From the NCBI GenBank assembly GCA_025093555.1, contig JAIWNF010000031.1, forward strand, positions 1 through 64,000: a DNA stretch of 64,000 nucleotides, read 5' to 3'. The DNA comes from Circinella umbellata. Its lineage: Eukaryota; Mucoromycota; Mucoromycetes; Mucorales; Lichtheimiaceae. This document shows positions 20,495-34,618 of this stretch, in pieces. Below the pieces are notes generated by a model. The model was not told the DNA's origin. It saw nothing but the letters and a program-made list of their open reading frames with translations, and made no database searches. The translations under genes were made by a program, and so were the position numbers. How positions within the stretch are numbered: the stretch's first letter is position 1; each line of letters begins with the position of its first letter.

Positions 20495-22465
20495 ATGTCA
20501 CACAAAATACAAGTCTTACAACCCTCACGTCCTTTGATACCACTATTAGCCTTCCAAAACCCTATTACCAACTCAATAACAAATTACACTATACCATCAG
20601 ATGGAATTCTACTGGGACGTCGCTTACAACATTTTCTCCCCTACTGGAGAGAAATAACAAAACATCCTTGGCCGTCGTTATCAGTTATCCAAGATGGTTA
20701 CAAGATTCAATTCGCAAAAAAGCCGACTCCATGGTGGAACAAGAAAAAATTGACATCAGTAGAAGATCAACACCACATCAATGAAGCAATAAAAAATTTC
20801 TTAAAGGGTGGAATGATAGAAATTTCGCCTACACAAAACCGAAATTTCCTCTCAAAATTCTTTACCATACAGGAAAAGACAAAAAGAAGACCAATACTAG
20901 ATTGTCAAAAATTAAATTCATTTATACAAGTCAAGCATTTCAAGATGGAGGGTGTTCCAGCACTACGAGAGATTATAGAAAAAGACGATTATATCTGCAA
21001 GATCGATTTGAAGGACGCTTATGTGGTGGTTCCAATACGCAGCGACTCTCAAGACTTTCTAAGTTTGGAAAACGAAGGGACGGTATACCGTTACAAATCT
21101 CTCACATTTGGTCTCAGCGTCGCTCCAAGAGTTTTTTCAAAAATTATGCGCTATGCCATAGAACCTTTAAGAAAACTAGGAATTCGAATTATATTTTATT
21201 TGGACGATATATATATCCTGTCAAAAACAAAACACGAGATGAATCAAGTAACTCAACAAGTACGACAACATCTCGAGAGGTTAGGCTTTATAATCAATTA
21301 CAAGAAGAGTATCCTAATACCATCAAAAACCCAAGAATTTCTGGGCTTTACGTTCAACAGCAAGAAAATGATTATATCAGTCCCATCATTAAAGATTACA
21401 AGTTTGATGAAGAGAATTCGTCAATTAATTACTTGTCCAAGGAAAACATGCCATTGGATAGCAGGCTTGCTCGGCAAGATGACGTCAATGATTCCAGCCG
21501 TGGGCGAAGCGCTACTACATATCAGGTACTTACAAAGAGACCTTTCCAAAACATTACAGAGGACGCACCAAGACTGGGACGCAACATGCAACTTATCAAA
21601 TACCAGCCTCCAAGAATTGAGTTGGTGGCAAACATTCACAACACAGAAGAATGGTCTCCCAATTCAAAAATTTCCAGCAACGCCTCCAAAAACGATAATT
21701 CATGTCGATGCATCAAACAGTGGATGGGGAATCAGTTCCGATTTAATCACAACTTCCGGATTTTGGAGCCAGAAAGAAAAAACGCATTCAATAAACATAC
21801 GCGAACTCAAGACGATTTTGTTGGCGATTCAACACCATGCTGTAAAATGCAAAAACTCAACAATAAAAATTTACTCGGACAATATGACTGCTTTAAAATA
21901 TAGAACAAAATCAGGTGGGACAACTTCCATATTATTACAAGACCCTGCCATTCAAATACAAAATTTATGCAACCAATACAATATCGAGGTACTATATCAA
22001 CACATTCCTGGAATTATGAATACACAAGCAGACAAATTAAGTCACCGGAAAAAACCATTCTACGAATCGAACATCCCACGAACGATGTTCAATTACATTC
22101 AGAAAAAATGGGGAAAATTAAAGATAGATGCTTTTGCAGCACACCACAACCACCAACTACCGATATACTGGACATGGACACCAGACCCAGCAGCCAAGGC
22201 AATAGATGCAATGAGTCAAATATGGTTACAAAAGGGAATGTATTTATACCCACCATGGAAGCTAATACCTCAAGTTCTAAAGAAGATTCAAAAACACAAG
22301 ATAAAGAGAGCAGTTCTAGTAACACCACGGTGGCCCAGCCAATTTTGGTTTCCAATGATTCTATGGATGAAACATATAGAACCTCCAATTCTATGGAAAA
22401 TAAATCGGAAATGGTCTCTCACCGCTTGGCTATTATCAACAACCACCGGCTACAAGATGGTATAG
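20495..22465 (+). CDS. DIRS reverse transcriptase, RNase H and MT-like polyprotein (copy 1, 656 aa)
   Basis: This is an intact 656-codon frame starting three bases after the gag stop. RT blocks: KRRPILDCQKLNSFIQ, CKIDLKDAYVVVPI, LTFGLSVAPRVFSKIM and catalytic FYLDDIYILS at about residues 228-237. RNase H follows (IIHVDASNSGWGISS, IYSDNMTALKYRTKSGG, HIPGIMNTQADKLS). The C-terminal part is the DIRS methyltransferase-like region (KIDAFAAHHNHQLP, WTWTPDPAAKAIDAM, YLYPPWKLIPQVL). It would copy the element RNA into circular DNA for the downstream recombinase. It overlaps the recombinase frame at its 3' end. It looks active by sequence, although its partner genes are broken. Confidence 0.92.
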   Translation: MSHKIQVLQPSRPLIPLLAFQNPITNSITNYTIPSDGILLGRRLQHFLPYWREITKHPWPSLSVIQDGYKIQFAKKPTPWWNKKKLTSVEDQHHINEAIKNFLKGGMIEISPTQNRNFLSKFFTIQEKTKRRPILDCQKLNSFIQVKHFKMEGVPALREIIEKDDYICKIDLKDAYVVVPIRSDSQDFLSLENEGTVYRYKSLTFGLSVAPRVFSKIMRYAIEPLRKLGIRIIFYLDDIYILSKTKHEMNQVTQQVRQHLERLGFIINYKKSILIPSKTQEFLGFTFNSKKMIISVPSLKITSLMKRIRQLITCPRKTCHWIAGLLGKMTSMIPAVGEALLHIRYLQRDLSKTLQRTHQDWDATCNLSNTSLQELSWWQTFTTQKNGLPIQKFPATPPKTIIHVDASNSGWGISSDLITTSGFWSQKEKTHSINIRELKTILLAIQHHAVKCKNSTIKIYSDNMTALKYRTKSGGTTSILLQDPAIQIQNLCNQYNIEVLYQHIPGIMNTQADKLSHRKKPFYESNIPRTMFNYIQKKWGKLKIDAFAAHHNHQLPIYWTWTPDPAAKAIDAMSQIWLQKGMYLYPPWKLIPQVLKKIQKHKIKRAVLVTPRWPSQFWFPMILWMKHIEPPILWKINRKWSLTAWLLSTTTGYKMV

Positions 22466-23576
22466 ATGAAGATATGGTTATATTTTTAAATCAAAAGACA
22501 AGGCAATCAACTCAAAGAACGTATGACAATAGGTGGAACCACTGGACGGCATGGTGTTAACACCAAGAACCTCCCTGTGACGCATTGGAATATAATATAA
22601 ACAACATATTAAAATTTTTAAAGGACAATACGAAGTTTAGCAGCACTCACCTCAACACGTTACGATCATCAATTGCTTCTGTATTTTCAATTATTCACAA
22701 AGATAAAAAACCTATTGCCGATCAAGCGATAATAAAAGAATTTTTTACCGCAAAGCGAAATTCAGAGGTGAAGATTCCTAGTGAACAACAACTGGCAACA
22801 TGGGATGTCGATATTCTTGTAACATATATAAAGAAGGAATTATCACCCACGTCAGAGCTTTCTCTTAGTCAATTACAACTAAAAACAATTTTACTATTAT
22901 GCATCGCAACCATGTGGAGACCAAGATCAGATATTGGTAGATTACAATATCAAGATGTAATTATGAAACAAGAAAAAAGGAACACTGTTCTTAGAATACA
23001 CGCAAGAATGCCCAAAGAAGGCCAAGTAAAATCGATTACATTAGGAACAGTGGAAGACGACGACATATGCCCTGTCACAACAACTTGTCAATATATTTTA
23101 AAAACAGAAAAGATTCGGCAACATTTATCAAACGAACACACATTTTTTTAACATACCTAGATTCAACAATAAAGCAACCAACTTTAGTTCGACCAACAAC
23201 CGTGGCAAATTGGATCAAAACAGCAATGGAAAAAGCTGGAATTAATACAAATCACTACCAAGCACACTCAATACGAGCAGCATCAAGTACAAAAGCGGTG
23301 GAATTAGGCCATTCTATACAAGACGTGAAGAAACATGCAAACTGGAGTTTAAATTCAAATACGTTTGAACAATATTATTATAAACCCTCATCACAAGCAT
23401 CATCAAGTACTGCCATTAGTAATTCAATTTTTTCTTGTCCGGAAAAGCGTATCACATCGGAAGTCGAAGTGGAGTCAACTGGAATTAGTTTAGGTACGAC
23501 AACAAATACCTATGTTGACGAAACGAAGACTGAAGATGTGATACATACCCGACCCTGGTACCGTTACTTTGGGTAA
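22345..23576 (+). pseudogene. DIRS tyrosine recombinase (copy 1), one stop and one frameshift
   Basis: The frame overlaps the end of the RT polyprotein. It contains the first catalytic arginine (ATMWRPRSDIGRLQ), the HxxR box (YQAHSIRAASSTKAVELG), a tryptophan-containing HANWS and the terminal EQYYY with the nucleophilic tyrosine. A TAA at 22558-22560 and a one-base frameshift near 23130-23150 (ending at NEHTFF) break it. The tail of the frame, about 23452-23556, is also the internal complementary region. DIRS recombinases integrate circular DNA without target site duplication. Confidence 0.87.
23452..23556. repeat. DIRS internal complementary region
   Basis: The first half (GGAAGTCGAAGTGGAGTCAA and on) is the reverse complement of about 13588-13645 in the left terminal repeat. 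The second half (TGTTGACGAAACGAAGACTG and on) is the reverse complement of about 23795-23835 in the right repeat. This two-armed complementarity, overlapping the recombinase 3' end, is the hallmark used by DIRS elements to circularise. Confidence 0.85.
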
Positions 23577-23724
23577 CAACTTTTATTTTATTATAACTAT
23601 AATATTATCAACATCACTATTCTTTCTTATTCTCTTTATTATCATTATTTTATTGTATCATTATTTTATTACCATTATTATAATACCCCTCCCTGAAAAA
23701 AAAAATTGAATTATTTCACTTAGC

Positions 23725-23926
23725 TAGAAAGATATGGGGAAGAAAGGGGAACAAGTTTATTACTATTATATAAAGGAAAAATAAAGCGTGGCTCAGAGAG
23801 TATGTATCACATCTTCAGTCTTCGTTTCGTCAACATAGGTAACTGGGTTTCAAAAACATGATCAATTTTTTTCAAAAATCTGACCAACGTTTTCAAAAAT
23901 TTGTCCAAATGGCGGTGGAAGCACTG
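23725..23926. repeat. DIRS right inverted terminal repeat
   Basis: Reverse complement of the left repeat: 23842-23926 pairs with 13409-13493, and about 23725-23810 pairs with about 13640-13725. It ends GGAAGCACTG at 23926. Confidence 0.88.
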
Positions 23927-24140
23927 TAAAAATATTTGGTGATTATCATTGGGGGCTGGCTTAGGGTCACGACCGAGGTCACCCGCTTAGCGGTGACCCA
24001 ATCCTGATACCTTAATTCTGAAATTATTTCTCCATGCGTAAAATAAAACGACGCCACACAGATTACCTTAATTCTGAAATTGTTGCTTTTTTGCATTAAA
24101 ATAAAACGACAGCCACACCAGTTTTTCTTTTTTCTTTTTC
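23927..24140. other. Spacer with a strong hairpin, possible Crypton left end
   Basis: GGTCACC and GGTGACC form a perfect 7-bp stem around CGCTTAGC at about 23971-23992. A short direct repeat (TACCTTAATTCTGAAATT) occurs at about 24009 and 24064, each followed by AAAATAAAACGAC. No gene is seen. The left boundary of the Crypton may lie here. Confidence 0.4.
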
Positions 24141-24144
24141 TTTG

Positions 24145-24485
24145 TATTGCTTGTACCAATAAAACAATAGCACATTAGTTTTAGTTTTTCCTAGAACTTG
24201 GTACCAATAAAACAACAGCATCATCAGTTTTTTTTCTTTACTTTATTGTTCCTGGTACCAATAAAACAACAACATCATTAGTTTTTCTTTTACTTTGTTG
24301 TTCCTGGTACCAATAAACAATAGCACATTATGTAATTTTTTTTACTTGTTCATCGTACCAATAAAACAATACATAGCACATTATGTAATTTTTTTTACTT
24401 GTTCATCGTACCAATAAAACAATAGACATAAAACAATAGACATAACGTAATTTTTTTTACATTGCTCCGGGTACCAATAAAATGA
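24145..24485 (+). promoter_or_regulatory. Tandem CCAAT-type repeats upstream of the Crypton gene
   Basis: GTACCAATAAAACAA-type units occur seven times at intervals of about 55-65 bp between 24152 and 24480, all in the same orientation. The intervals contain T-runs and GCACATTA. The repeats stop about 160 bp before the Crypton ATG. CCAAT boxes bind the fungal HAP complex, so an array of them may be the promoter. A subterminal recombinase binding array is the alternative. Confidence 0.6.
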
Positions 24486-24644
24486 AAGCGCGTTATGTAG
24501 TTTTCTTTTTGACTTGAGTATAAATACTTGTTCTGTTCATCAGACATTCACTCACTCATTCACTTACTTATTCGTTTGTTCATTACATCTCTCATTCCTC
24601 TTCATTACCATTTCTACTTATATTGAATCTTATATTTGTTTACA

Positions 24645-27414
24645 ATGACTTCTGGACGCTCTGCTGCTGCTGGTTTTTCTCAAGGTTATCGAAGTTCTGG
24701 TGGAGCCAGTAGTAGTAGTAGTGTTCCACTTCCTTCTCTTCCTCTTTCTTCTCGTCTTCCTAACTTTCCTCACGCGCAATATTTTAATCGTACTGTTACT
24801 TATGCACATGCTGCTGCCGCTGCTGCCCAACAAACATTTCAACTTGCTCAAGAATCCCGCCCTAAAAATACTAAAAGAACCTATGTACCAAAACAAGAAG
24901 AATTCCTTGACTGGTGTCGCCGCCGTTGTCCTGCCGATCACACTCAGCTTTTAATTGATGATGCCAAACTACATCTTTTTTTGGTCGAAGAGGTAAAACA
25001 TCTAATTTTTATATTTTTTTAATATGAGCTTATTTCTGCTATATGCTAACCTTGTGCAATATTAGGTTGTTTTACGTGATCATCGAAGACCTGGAAAAAA
25101 AAGAAAAGAACCACCTACACCCACGCCCACAAGACCACTACCATCATCTTCTGCTGCTGCTCCTGCTCCTGCTATCATTGTACCACCACCATCTTTATCA
25201 TCTTCTGCCGCTGCTCCTGCTCCTGCTACCATTGTACCATCACCATCTTCATCATCTTCTTCTGCTGCTCCTGCTACTATTACTAGTATTCCACCTCCTA
25301 ATTCTTCCGAGGAATCTGTTGCTGCTGATGCTGTTGTTGCCGCCGAAGCTGTTTTATCTGTTGCCAATGGCAAAGTTGGGCTTGCCACAGTACTTGCATA
25401 TACTTCTGCAATCGTCGACCTTCATAAACAACAAATGCATGTGGATGGAAATTTCCACAGACAGCATCCTCGAGGACCCTATGTCTAGGCTCTCTTGGAT
25501 CGACTTCGACAAGAAGATGTGACGCGTAAACGTGACCAAATGGAGGATAGAGGCGCAGGAACTGTAGCGGATGGATACTCAACAACTGCTGAGATGAAGA
25601 GTGTTGTTGATTATTATTTTGGCAAGAACACCCAGGAAGGCCTTAGAAATTGTACTGCCTTTTTGTTACAACACTTTGGTCTGTTACATGGTGAGAGTAT
25701 CCGCATGATGGAATTTGCTGATTTACAATCAATGCTGCTTGAACGTGAAGGTGTAACTGAATGTTATGCATTGGTTATGGTTCTGTTACAAGGGAAAACA
25801 AACCAGGAAGGCCGTGTGGAATTTGCTGCATGTATCCGAAACCGGAATGTGGAGATATGCCCTCAAATGGCCCTTTCTTTTTATTTGTTCCATCGTTGGC
25901 ACATCCAAGGCGAAACGTTTCCTAGTTTGAACCAAAACAAGGACTGGTATTGGCTCAAGCTAGTCAAGTCTGCAGACCCGACGGTTGAACTATCTTATTC
26001 GCAACACCTTGATGCCGTATCTTCTGCGTTCAAAGAAATCGGATTACATTCCAAGGCAAAGACACATGCAATGCGTGGATCAGGAGCACGTATGGCAGAA
26101 CAGTTAGGAACAAGCGAATCCTCTATTCAACGGTTGGGCAGATGGAATAGTAATGCATTATCTAAGAAATATTTAACCAATGTACCAAGAGAAGCATTAC
26201 GAACTTTGGCGGGTTTTACGGCAGAAGCAGGACAATTTTATTTATCTCGTGCAGCTGTGATCCCCCCACCTGAATTGTGTCGAAAGGTTTTTCCTTGGGT
26301 TGATGTTTGGAGACAGCGTTTGGACACTGGGGATGTTGAACAATCGTCGCTCGCGGCTGATGGTTTTTTGAAGTTGCTCGAGCAGTTGCGCATTGTATTA
26401 TTGCAGGATTCAGTTTTGATGCATGAACGTTTTCTATATCACTGTCTTTGGCAAGATCCCTTATTTCAGGATGAATTGTATTTAGAATTTGAACGGTATG
26501 TATTTGTATGACCAATACTAAAGTGATTTTTTAACTAACTATCCAACTATCAAAACCTTTATAGTGAGCTGAATCTTGCTTTGGAAAACGATGTTGAACC
26601 CGCCGACTTACTACTACAGAGGGCTGTTCCTGTTCTTGAAAATAAAGTATCAGTCTTACAGCAGCAACTCAGTCTCTCAAATCAAAAATTGGACCGCCTT
26701 ACCTCATCCATTACTGGTTTATTAAGCAACATTCAACCAATTGTCGAAATCACGCAGCAAACCGGTCAACTTGAACATTTCATGCAGCAGTGGAATAATA
26801 TGTTTTTGAAGTTAAATGATGTTATGTCCGGTCGTACACCGATGAACTTATCCGTCTCTTTAAACCCACAACAGCAACAAGAACATGCTGGCTTTTCGAC
26901 ACAATCATCATCATCATCATCGTTACCACCACATCAACAACAGCAACAGCTAGCAGCAACAATCACACCAGCAATATGCTCTCAAACTCCACCACCACCA
27001 TCATCAACAATGTCTTCTCCTCCGCCTCAAACATTAATGTCTTCTCCTCCACCTCCAACATATAAAATGTCACCAAATGTTTTCATGATGAAAGATCTGT
27101 GGCGTGAGTTTTTTGATGGTTTGCCGAATGCTTTTTCACGTGGGCCTAAAGTGGATGAATTAGAGAAGAAGTATGGGAAGAAATGGCGTATGTCGGATGG
27201 AGCTAGCCAGTTTTTTAATCGTCGAAACCGTATCATTAAGCAGATTCAAAGTAAAATACCACTTGATACTCCTGAAGAAGATCGTGACACTGTTGGTAGA
27301 GACCTTGCTGCGCGATATGATTTAAAAATGAAAAGTGAAAGTCGATCATTGGATTGGATCGCCAAGAATTATAAAGAATTTTTCGACAGTACTCTTCCTC
27401 CTCCATTACTATAA
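24645..27414 (+). pseudogene. Crypton tyrosine recombinase with GCR1_C domain; single in-frame TAG
   Basis: Three exons, 24645-24992, 25066-26495 and 26565-27414, give 876 codons with all junctions in frame. Exon 1 carries an N-terminal serine/alanine-rich stretch and RTYVPKQEEFLDWC. A low-complexity Ala/Pro/Ser linker follows. The recombinase core has GESIRMMEFADL (arginine), THAMRGSGARMAE (H450, R453), LGRWN, and SKKYLT (Y485). After a coiled-coil-like stretch (residues about 600-650) and Gln/Ser/Pro linkers comes a GCR1_C-type DNA-binding domain (LWREFFDGL, KYGKKWR, RRNRIIKQI), about residues 770-835. This domain pair is typical of fungal Cryptons. A TAG at 25486-25488 (codon 257) falls just before ALLDRLR. 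It is the only lesion, so this is a very recently lost copy, or it depends on readthrough. Confidence 0.85.
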
Positions 27415-27550
27415 TGGTTTATTTGACTCATCCTCCTTTTCTCTTCTTTCTATTTCTGTCTCACTGCCACTTGTTGCACCCGGTCTATTTGCTAATTTGG
27501 CTTGTTCCTTGTGCTCTTTTTGTTGGTCTTTTTTTTCTTACTTCTGACTA

Positions 27551-27583
<33 letters not shown>

Positions 27584-27598
27584 CACACACACACACAC
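27551..27598. repeat. CA dinucleotide microsatellite
   Basis: Alternating CA for about 30 bp, interrupted by AGT, then CA again. It lies about 140 bp after the Crypton stop in presumed 3' UTR. Confidence 0.9.
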
Positions 27599-27599
27599 T

Positions 27600-28437
27600 T
27601 CGTAGAATTTTTATAGTTTATGAGACTTTTTATGATTACTTTTTTATACTCACTTTTTTATATACAATTTTTTCATATTTTTTTTTTACATTCACTTTTT
27701 ATTTTCACTTTTAATAAACTATAAATTCAATCATGTTGCTGCTTATCAGCATATTTTAATTATTTATGACTTATTGTAGTACTTTTTGACAAATAAAGAA
27801 TAGGATTTGAATAGCTTGTGGCATAATTATATCATTTCTCAATGCTTGAATAAAAAAGACCACATTGTAAAAAGTCTGGTTATTACTTTGTAATTGTTTA
27901 TTGTCCAATATATATGAAGGTGATTTCATCGCTGGTCATAGGTGAGTTAGCCTTTTAGTTTCAAAATTACGTATATCCATAACCCTTGTATAAATTATAC
28001 TAAATAGTTTTATTCGGTGAAACTATTATATACTCAATACAAGTATATTATAAGCATATATTTATAGCATACGTACTTTACTATCTTATACATATATTTT
28101 ATGTAAGCTTATATATGCATTGTAATGAATATTCAAAATACTTCGCCGTGGAGTATTGAAATGTATTTTGAATTTAATAAACTAATAATTTTCTATAATA
28201 CACTAAATCCGTATAGTAGAATATAAATATATAAATACTAACACCTATAATATCAATAGTTCAATTATATTGGTACGTTGCATACTATTGAGTTTTGCTC
28301 ATATTCAGAGAGAAAGATGATTAGTGCATAAGATATCTTACTCTAAGTGTTGGAAAATTATTACGCATACTTCATTATATAAAAAAATATGCAAGTTATA
28401 CTATATACTTTATCATGTTATATATATATATATTCTA
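27600..28437. other. AT-rich intergenic DNA, no gene seen
   Basis: T-rich tract to about 27720, then AT-rich sequence with no open frame or repeat ends that I could recognise before the GGCGCGCC element. Confidence 0.5.
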
Positions 28438-28438
28438 G

Positions 28439-29842
28439 GGAATGACTACGGGCGCGCCAAAATTTTACAGTCAGACGAGGGGCGCGCCAATTTTGAACAG
28501 GCATCTTAGTAACATGGCGCGCCCTTCGTCTACCCTTCATCTACCCTTTTTCTTCACTTATTCAAAATATTCACAGTCTCTACAATATTTATTAACAATA
28601 TATTTAACGTATTGTGCCAATTAAACATAGAGTTTCTTTCTATTTCTACGCCATAAAATATATTCAAAAATCACTGAAGCAAAAAGTTATAAAAGAATGC
28701 AATACGTATACTTCTGTAACTATACAAAGAAGCCAATAGCAAAGGAGCGAAGCAGTATGACATAGATCCAAAATGGCACCAATTGTAGGCATATAACTAT
28801 AATACGTACTATATAATGCTTGTGCTATAAATAAACGAAATTATAAGAAAAGGACATATGAATTATAATATAGAAGAATGGGTGGGCTATAGGAGCAGCT
28901 CAAAAATAGATCACGTATCAACATTTATTACGTAGGATAAAGGAATAATCTGTATAATATAAATTACCAAATAAGAGAGTACCATATAAATAGGGAAGAA
29001 GAAACAAATTGGGTCATACGTAGTATAACGAAAAAAAAAGATGACATAAATATACATAATAATACAAAGCGATAAAAAAAATCAAACCAATCATACTAAA
29101 TATGAATAACAATAGCTTCTAGAAATCTCTCTTAAAGGTATAATTTTCGTCTTGTGGCTGATCGTAAACTCTAGAGTCAAGATTTTGATTCTTAAACAAG
29201 AATTCTATTGCATCCTCATATAAAATATTGGTGTAGTCTTGTTGAATGAGTCAAGAACAAGAACACTTTGTATGAAAGATAGCGGCATAGTCTTCAAATG
29301 TTATTGTTTTTTGTAATGAACCTATGTTAAAGAATCCTGCTGGTCCATGGATCCCATAATAGCAAGCTTATATTAATATGTACAACACCTTCTATTATTA
29401 ATACATGTACAATATTTCCATTGCATAAATATTTCAATATGTTATTACTAAAGCCTTTGAAAGTAAAAATAAAAATTGAATATGATTTTTTACTTTATAT
29501 GAATTAATTCTTAATTTAATTTGATCCATTGGATATAATAGATTAAAAAGAAATTAAATATGTATATCTTTGATAGTTTTTCAAATGGCTTGATATTTTT
29601 ATTATCAAAAAGTATTCAACTGAAGAATGATGATGATTCAACCGGACTGTCATATTTTTATTCGTATTCTATTTAAAGTAGAGAAAATTCAGTTTAAATA
29701 AGATATGTTTCATATAGCAAACTTGAACAAGAGGAAGCAAAGTAAAACAGACGAAGGGCGCGCCATGTTACTAAAGTGCCGGCTCAGAATTGGCGCGCCC
29801 CTCGTCTGACTATCAATTTTTGGCGCGCCCGTAGTCATTCCC
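28439..29842. mobile_element. Non-autonomous DNA transposon with 93-bp TIRs containing GGCGCGCC motifs
   Basis: Long terminal inverted repeats of about 93 bp start GGGAATGACTACGGGCGCGC at 28439. The mirror copy ends at 29842. Each arm holds three GGCGCGCC octamers spaced 20-40 bp apart, separated by AGTCAGACGAGG and TTAGTAACAT. The arms differ at a handful of positions. The interior is AT-rich without a transposase. I could not find a target site duplication, so the superfamily is unknown. Confidence 0.85.
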
Positions 29843-31370
29843 TTTAAAAATGTATTGTCATCTCTTTATAATAATTTACATGTTCATATAAAGTAATGTA
29901 AAACCTAAGATAGAAATTTAATTACTGGTTACCATGGCATACGTAATGATTTGACAGATTTTAGCTGATAAAAATCCCAATGATTGGATCAACAGCATAT
30001 ACAAACAGTAGCTAGGGAGATATGATATTTGAAGTGAATATAAACAATTACATAAAATGTTTTCTTTCTCTTTCTGACTTTACAGTAGTGCACATATATA
30101 TACGGTTCAACCAAAGTAAATACGTAGTTAAGCAAAATTATAACTTTTTGTGTTAACGACAACAGCGAAACTGTCAAGTTCGCATGACAAAGAGCTGCTG
30201 TTGCAATCCATTATTGTAGTTACGGCCATCGGTAGTGTAAGTTAGCTATTCTATTGATACCAAAGATACAATAGAGTAACTGAGTATATAGCAATGAATA
30301 AAAAATAAACAATATTTCCTTGAACTACGCGCATACAGATGGTCTTTTTGGAAGATTACGAAAATAGCACTGGCACGTTTTCAGAAGCTACTGCTGGAAC
30401 TCATTACGTATTATTGGTATAAACATAAAAGTGATCACACACATTGAGTGGGAAAAAAATAAACTCTGGTTACAGCAAAATAACATCTAACATAAGTATA
30501 TCCTTTGATAAAAAAAACATTATTAGGGCAATATGCACTGACATTGGAATATACTCACCGTGCTTATATTTCATATTAACATCAAGTATTTTGAGTTCCA
30601 CCTACTGTGTACCACCATCTTGGGAACAAAAATGTGATTCTACAATCAAAGATAGACTATGTATATTAAACTTATCATGTAAGAAAATAAGATTCGCTCA
30701 TAATTGAACTAGACCATTTTCAAATAAAAAGTCCCTACAATCATAATTGAAAATTCTTATCGCTTAAATAATTAAAAAACCAATCCTTTTATGAATTAGA
30801 AATTGTTCTCTTTATTGAAAAAGAAAATAATCAGGCTGCCACATTTTGTAATGTTGTTCATGTATATTTTGATTTAATGTGAGAAAGTAGTGTGCTATCT
30901 TTTGTACTAAAAACCGTCATGTACCATAAAATCTCTCAAACAACATCCAAAAAAGAAATTATTCCACATATGTTGTTTGCGTCACGTTTGTTTATATCAT
31001 ATAATAATTCTAGGAATTAGTGTTTATTTTTGCTGAGTGATAAAGTACTGTAGTAATGACAAAAGATTAATAAGCAAATACTACGAATCAGTATTATTCG
31101 TTTTTGTATAATTGGTACGCTATATATATTTTATGTGTGTAATTATATTTTACAATGGTCATCTCTACCTATTTATAATAATATTTATTTGTATAATTTA
31201 GTTATACATGGTATTACTCCAGTACAGTATAACGAGAAAGCAGTTGCCGCTTTTTAACACGGGTGTCAATTGGAGATACTACTACGGGAACCGGGTAGAG
31301 ACACTACTTTAGGATCATTATAGTACGTAGGGCTAGCTGTCGCATCTTTGCTGCACTCATAGTGATTCTC
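29843..31370. other. AT-rich intergenic DNA, no gene recognised
   Basis: Contains only short open frames with no recognisable domain (for example 30444-30707) and AT-rich sequence up to the 3' end of the F-box gene. Confidence 0.5.
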
Positions 31371-33879
<2,509 letters not shown>

Positions 33880-34610
33880 TCACGGAAAGCAATAAATAAA
33901 AAAAAGGACGGGGAAGATGGGAGGGAAGGTAATAAAAAGAAAAAGAAAAAGAAAATACTTCTCGTCTTTTTATATGGTCTTTACATATTTGATTTTTGAA
34001 AAAAGTCTATTTATATGTACGTATAAGAAACAGAAAAATAAGCTACACCAAAGAGGCGCAGTTATCGCAGCATTAACCTGTTTTTTTTTTTTTGGTAGAG
34101 GCGGTGTTGCTGCACATTTTTATGTAAAAAGGGGAAAGCAGGAGCCGCAGCATTAACAATTCAATTAGCGTGTGTGATACAAACATCTCGTATTTAAATG
34201 TTAGTGTATAGTAAACTCTCATAATTATTGATAATGTATAGCCAGCGTTTGACGACCAATGAATGTACGTAGAGGATTACTAGATGGACCACTTAGTATC
34301 ACTATAGTTCATTTCAATTTGAAAAATAAAATGTACCCTCTTTTTTTTTACATGCAGAAAATATCAAACACTTATGACTCACATATTGTTCGTTAACTTA
34401 TCATTTGTATGTCCAGTATGTATACGTAATAGTTGTATGTAGTTATTTGCAACTTCTTTGAACCTTTCCTACCTTTGCACTTGTATCAATAATAAGGGTA
34501 GTATTGTATCTGCTCTCATTATATACAATATAGTTAAAAAAAGAAAATATCTATTGTTATTACCCTGCAAATGCATTATTATTACTATTTTCATAGGTTT
34601 CTAACATGGA
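33880..34610. other. Intergenic DNA 5' of the F-box gene
   Basis: The likely promoter of the minus-strand F-box gene is at 33880-34200 (AG-rich, then a T-run). The rest is AT-rich with no recognisable gene. Confidence 0.45.
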
Positions 34611-34618
34611 TGGTGTAA

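Larger units (their letters stand above)
13409..23926 (+). mobile_element. DIRS-type retrotransposon (copy 1), near complete, carrying a nested gypsy element
   Basis: The outermost ends are inverted: CAGTGCTTCCACCGCCATTT at 13409 is the reverse complement of the sequence ending at 23926. Between them are Gag, RT, RNase H, MT-like and tyrosine recombinase in DIRS order. An internal complementary region at about 23452-23556 pairs with inner parts of both terminal repeats. Without the 5.9 kb gypsy insertion the element is about 4.65 kb, a normal DIRS size. It carries one stop in gag, one stop in the recombinase and one recombinase frameshift. Confidence 0.92.

Noticed and set aside
20109..25488. 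Reassigned TAG codon, suggested by in-frame TAGs in DIRS gag and the Crypton
   Set aside because: The acyltransferase ends in TAG and other lesions in the same elements are TAA, TGA or frameshifts, so ordinary decay explains it.
3317..25488. RIP-like C-to-T mutation as the source of all nonsense codons
   Set aside because: Any of the three stop codons can arise from CAA, CAG or CGA by one C-to-T change, so five stops give no real evidence without reference copies.
25043..25522. Leucine-rich open frame
   Set aside because: It is a shadow in another frame of the Ala/Pro/Ser linker of the Crypton.
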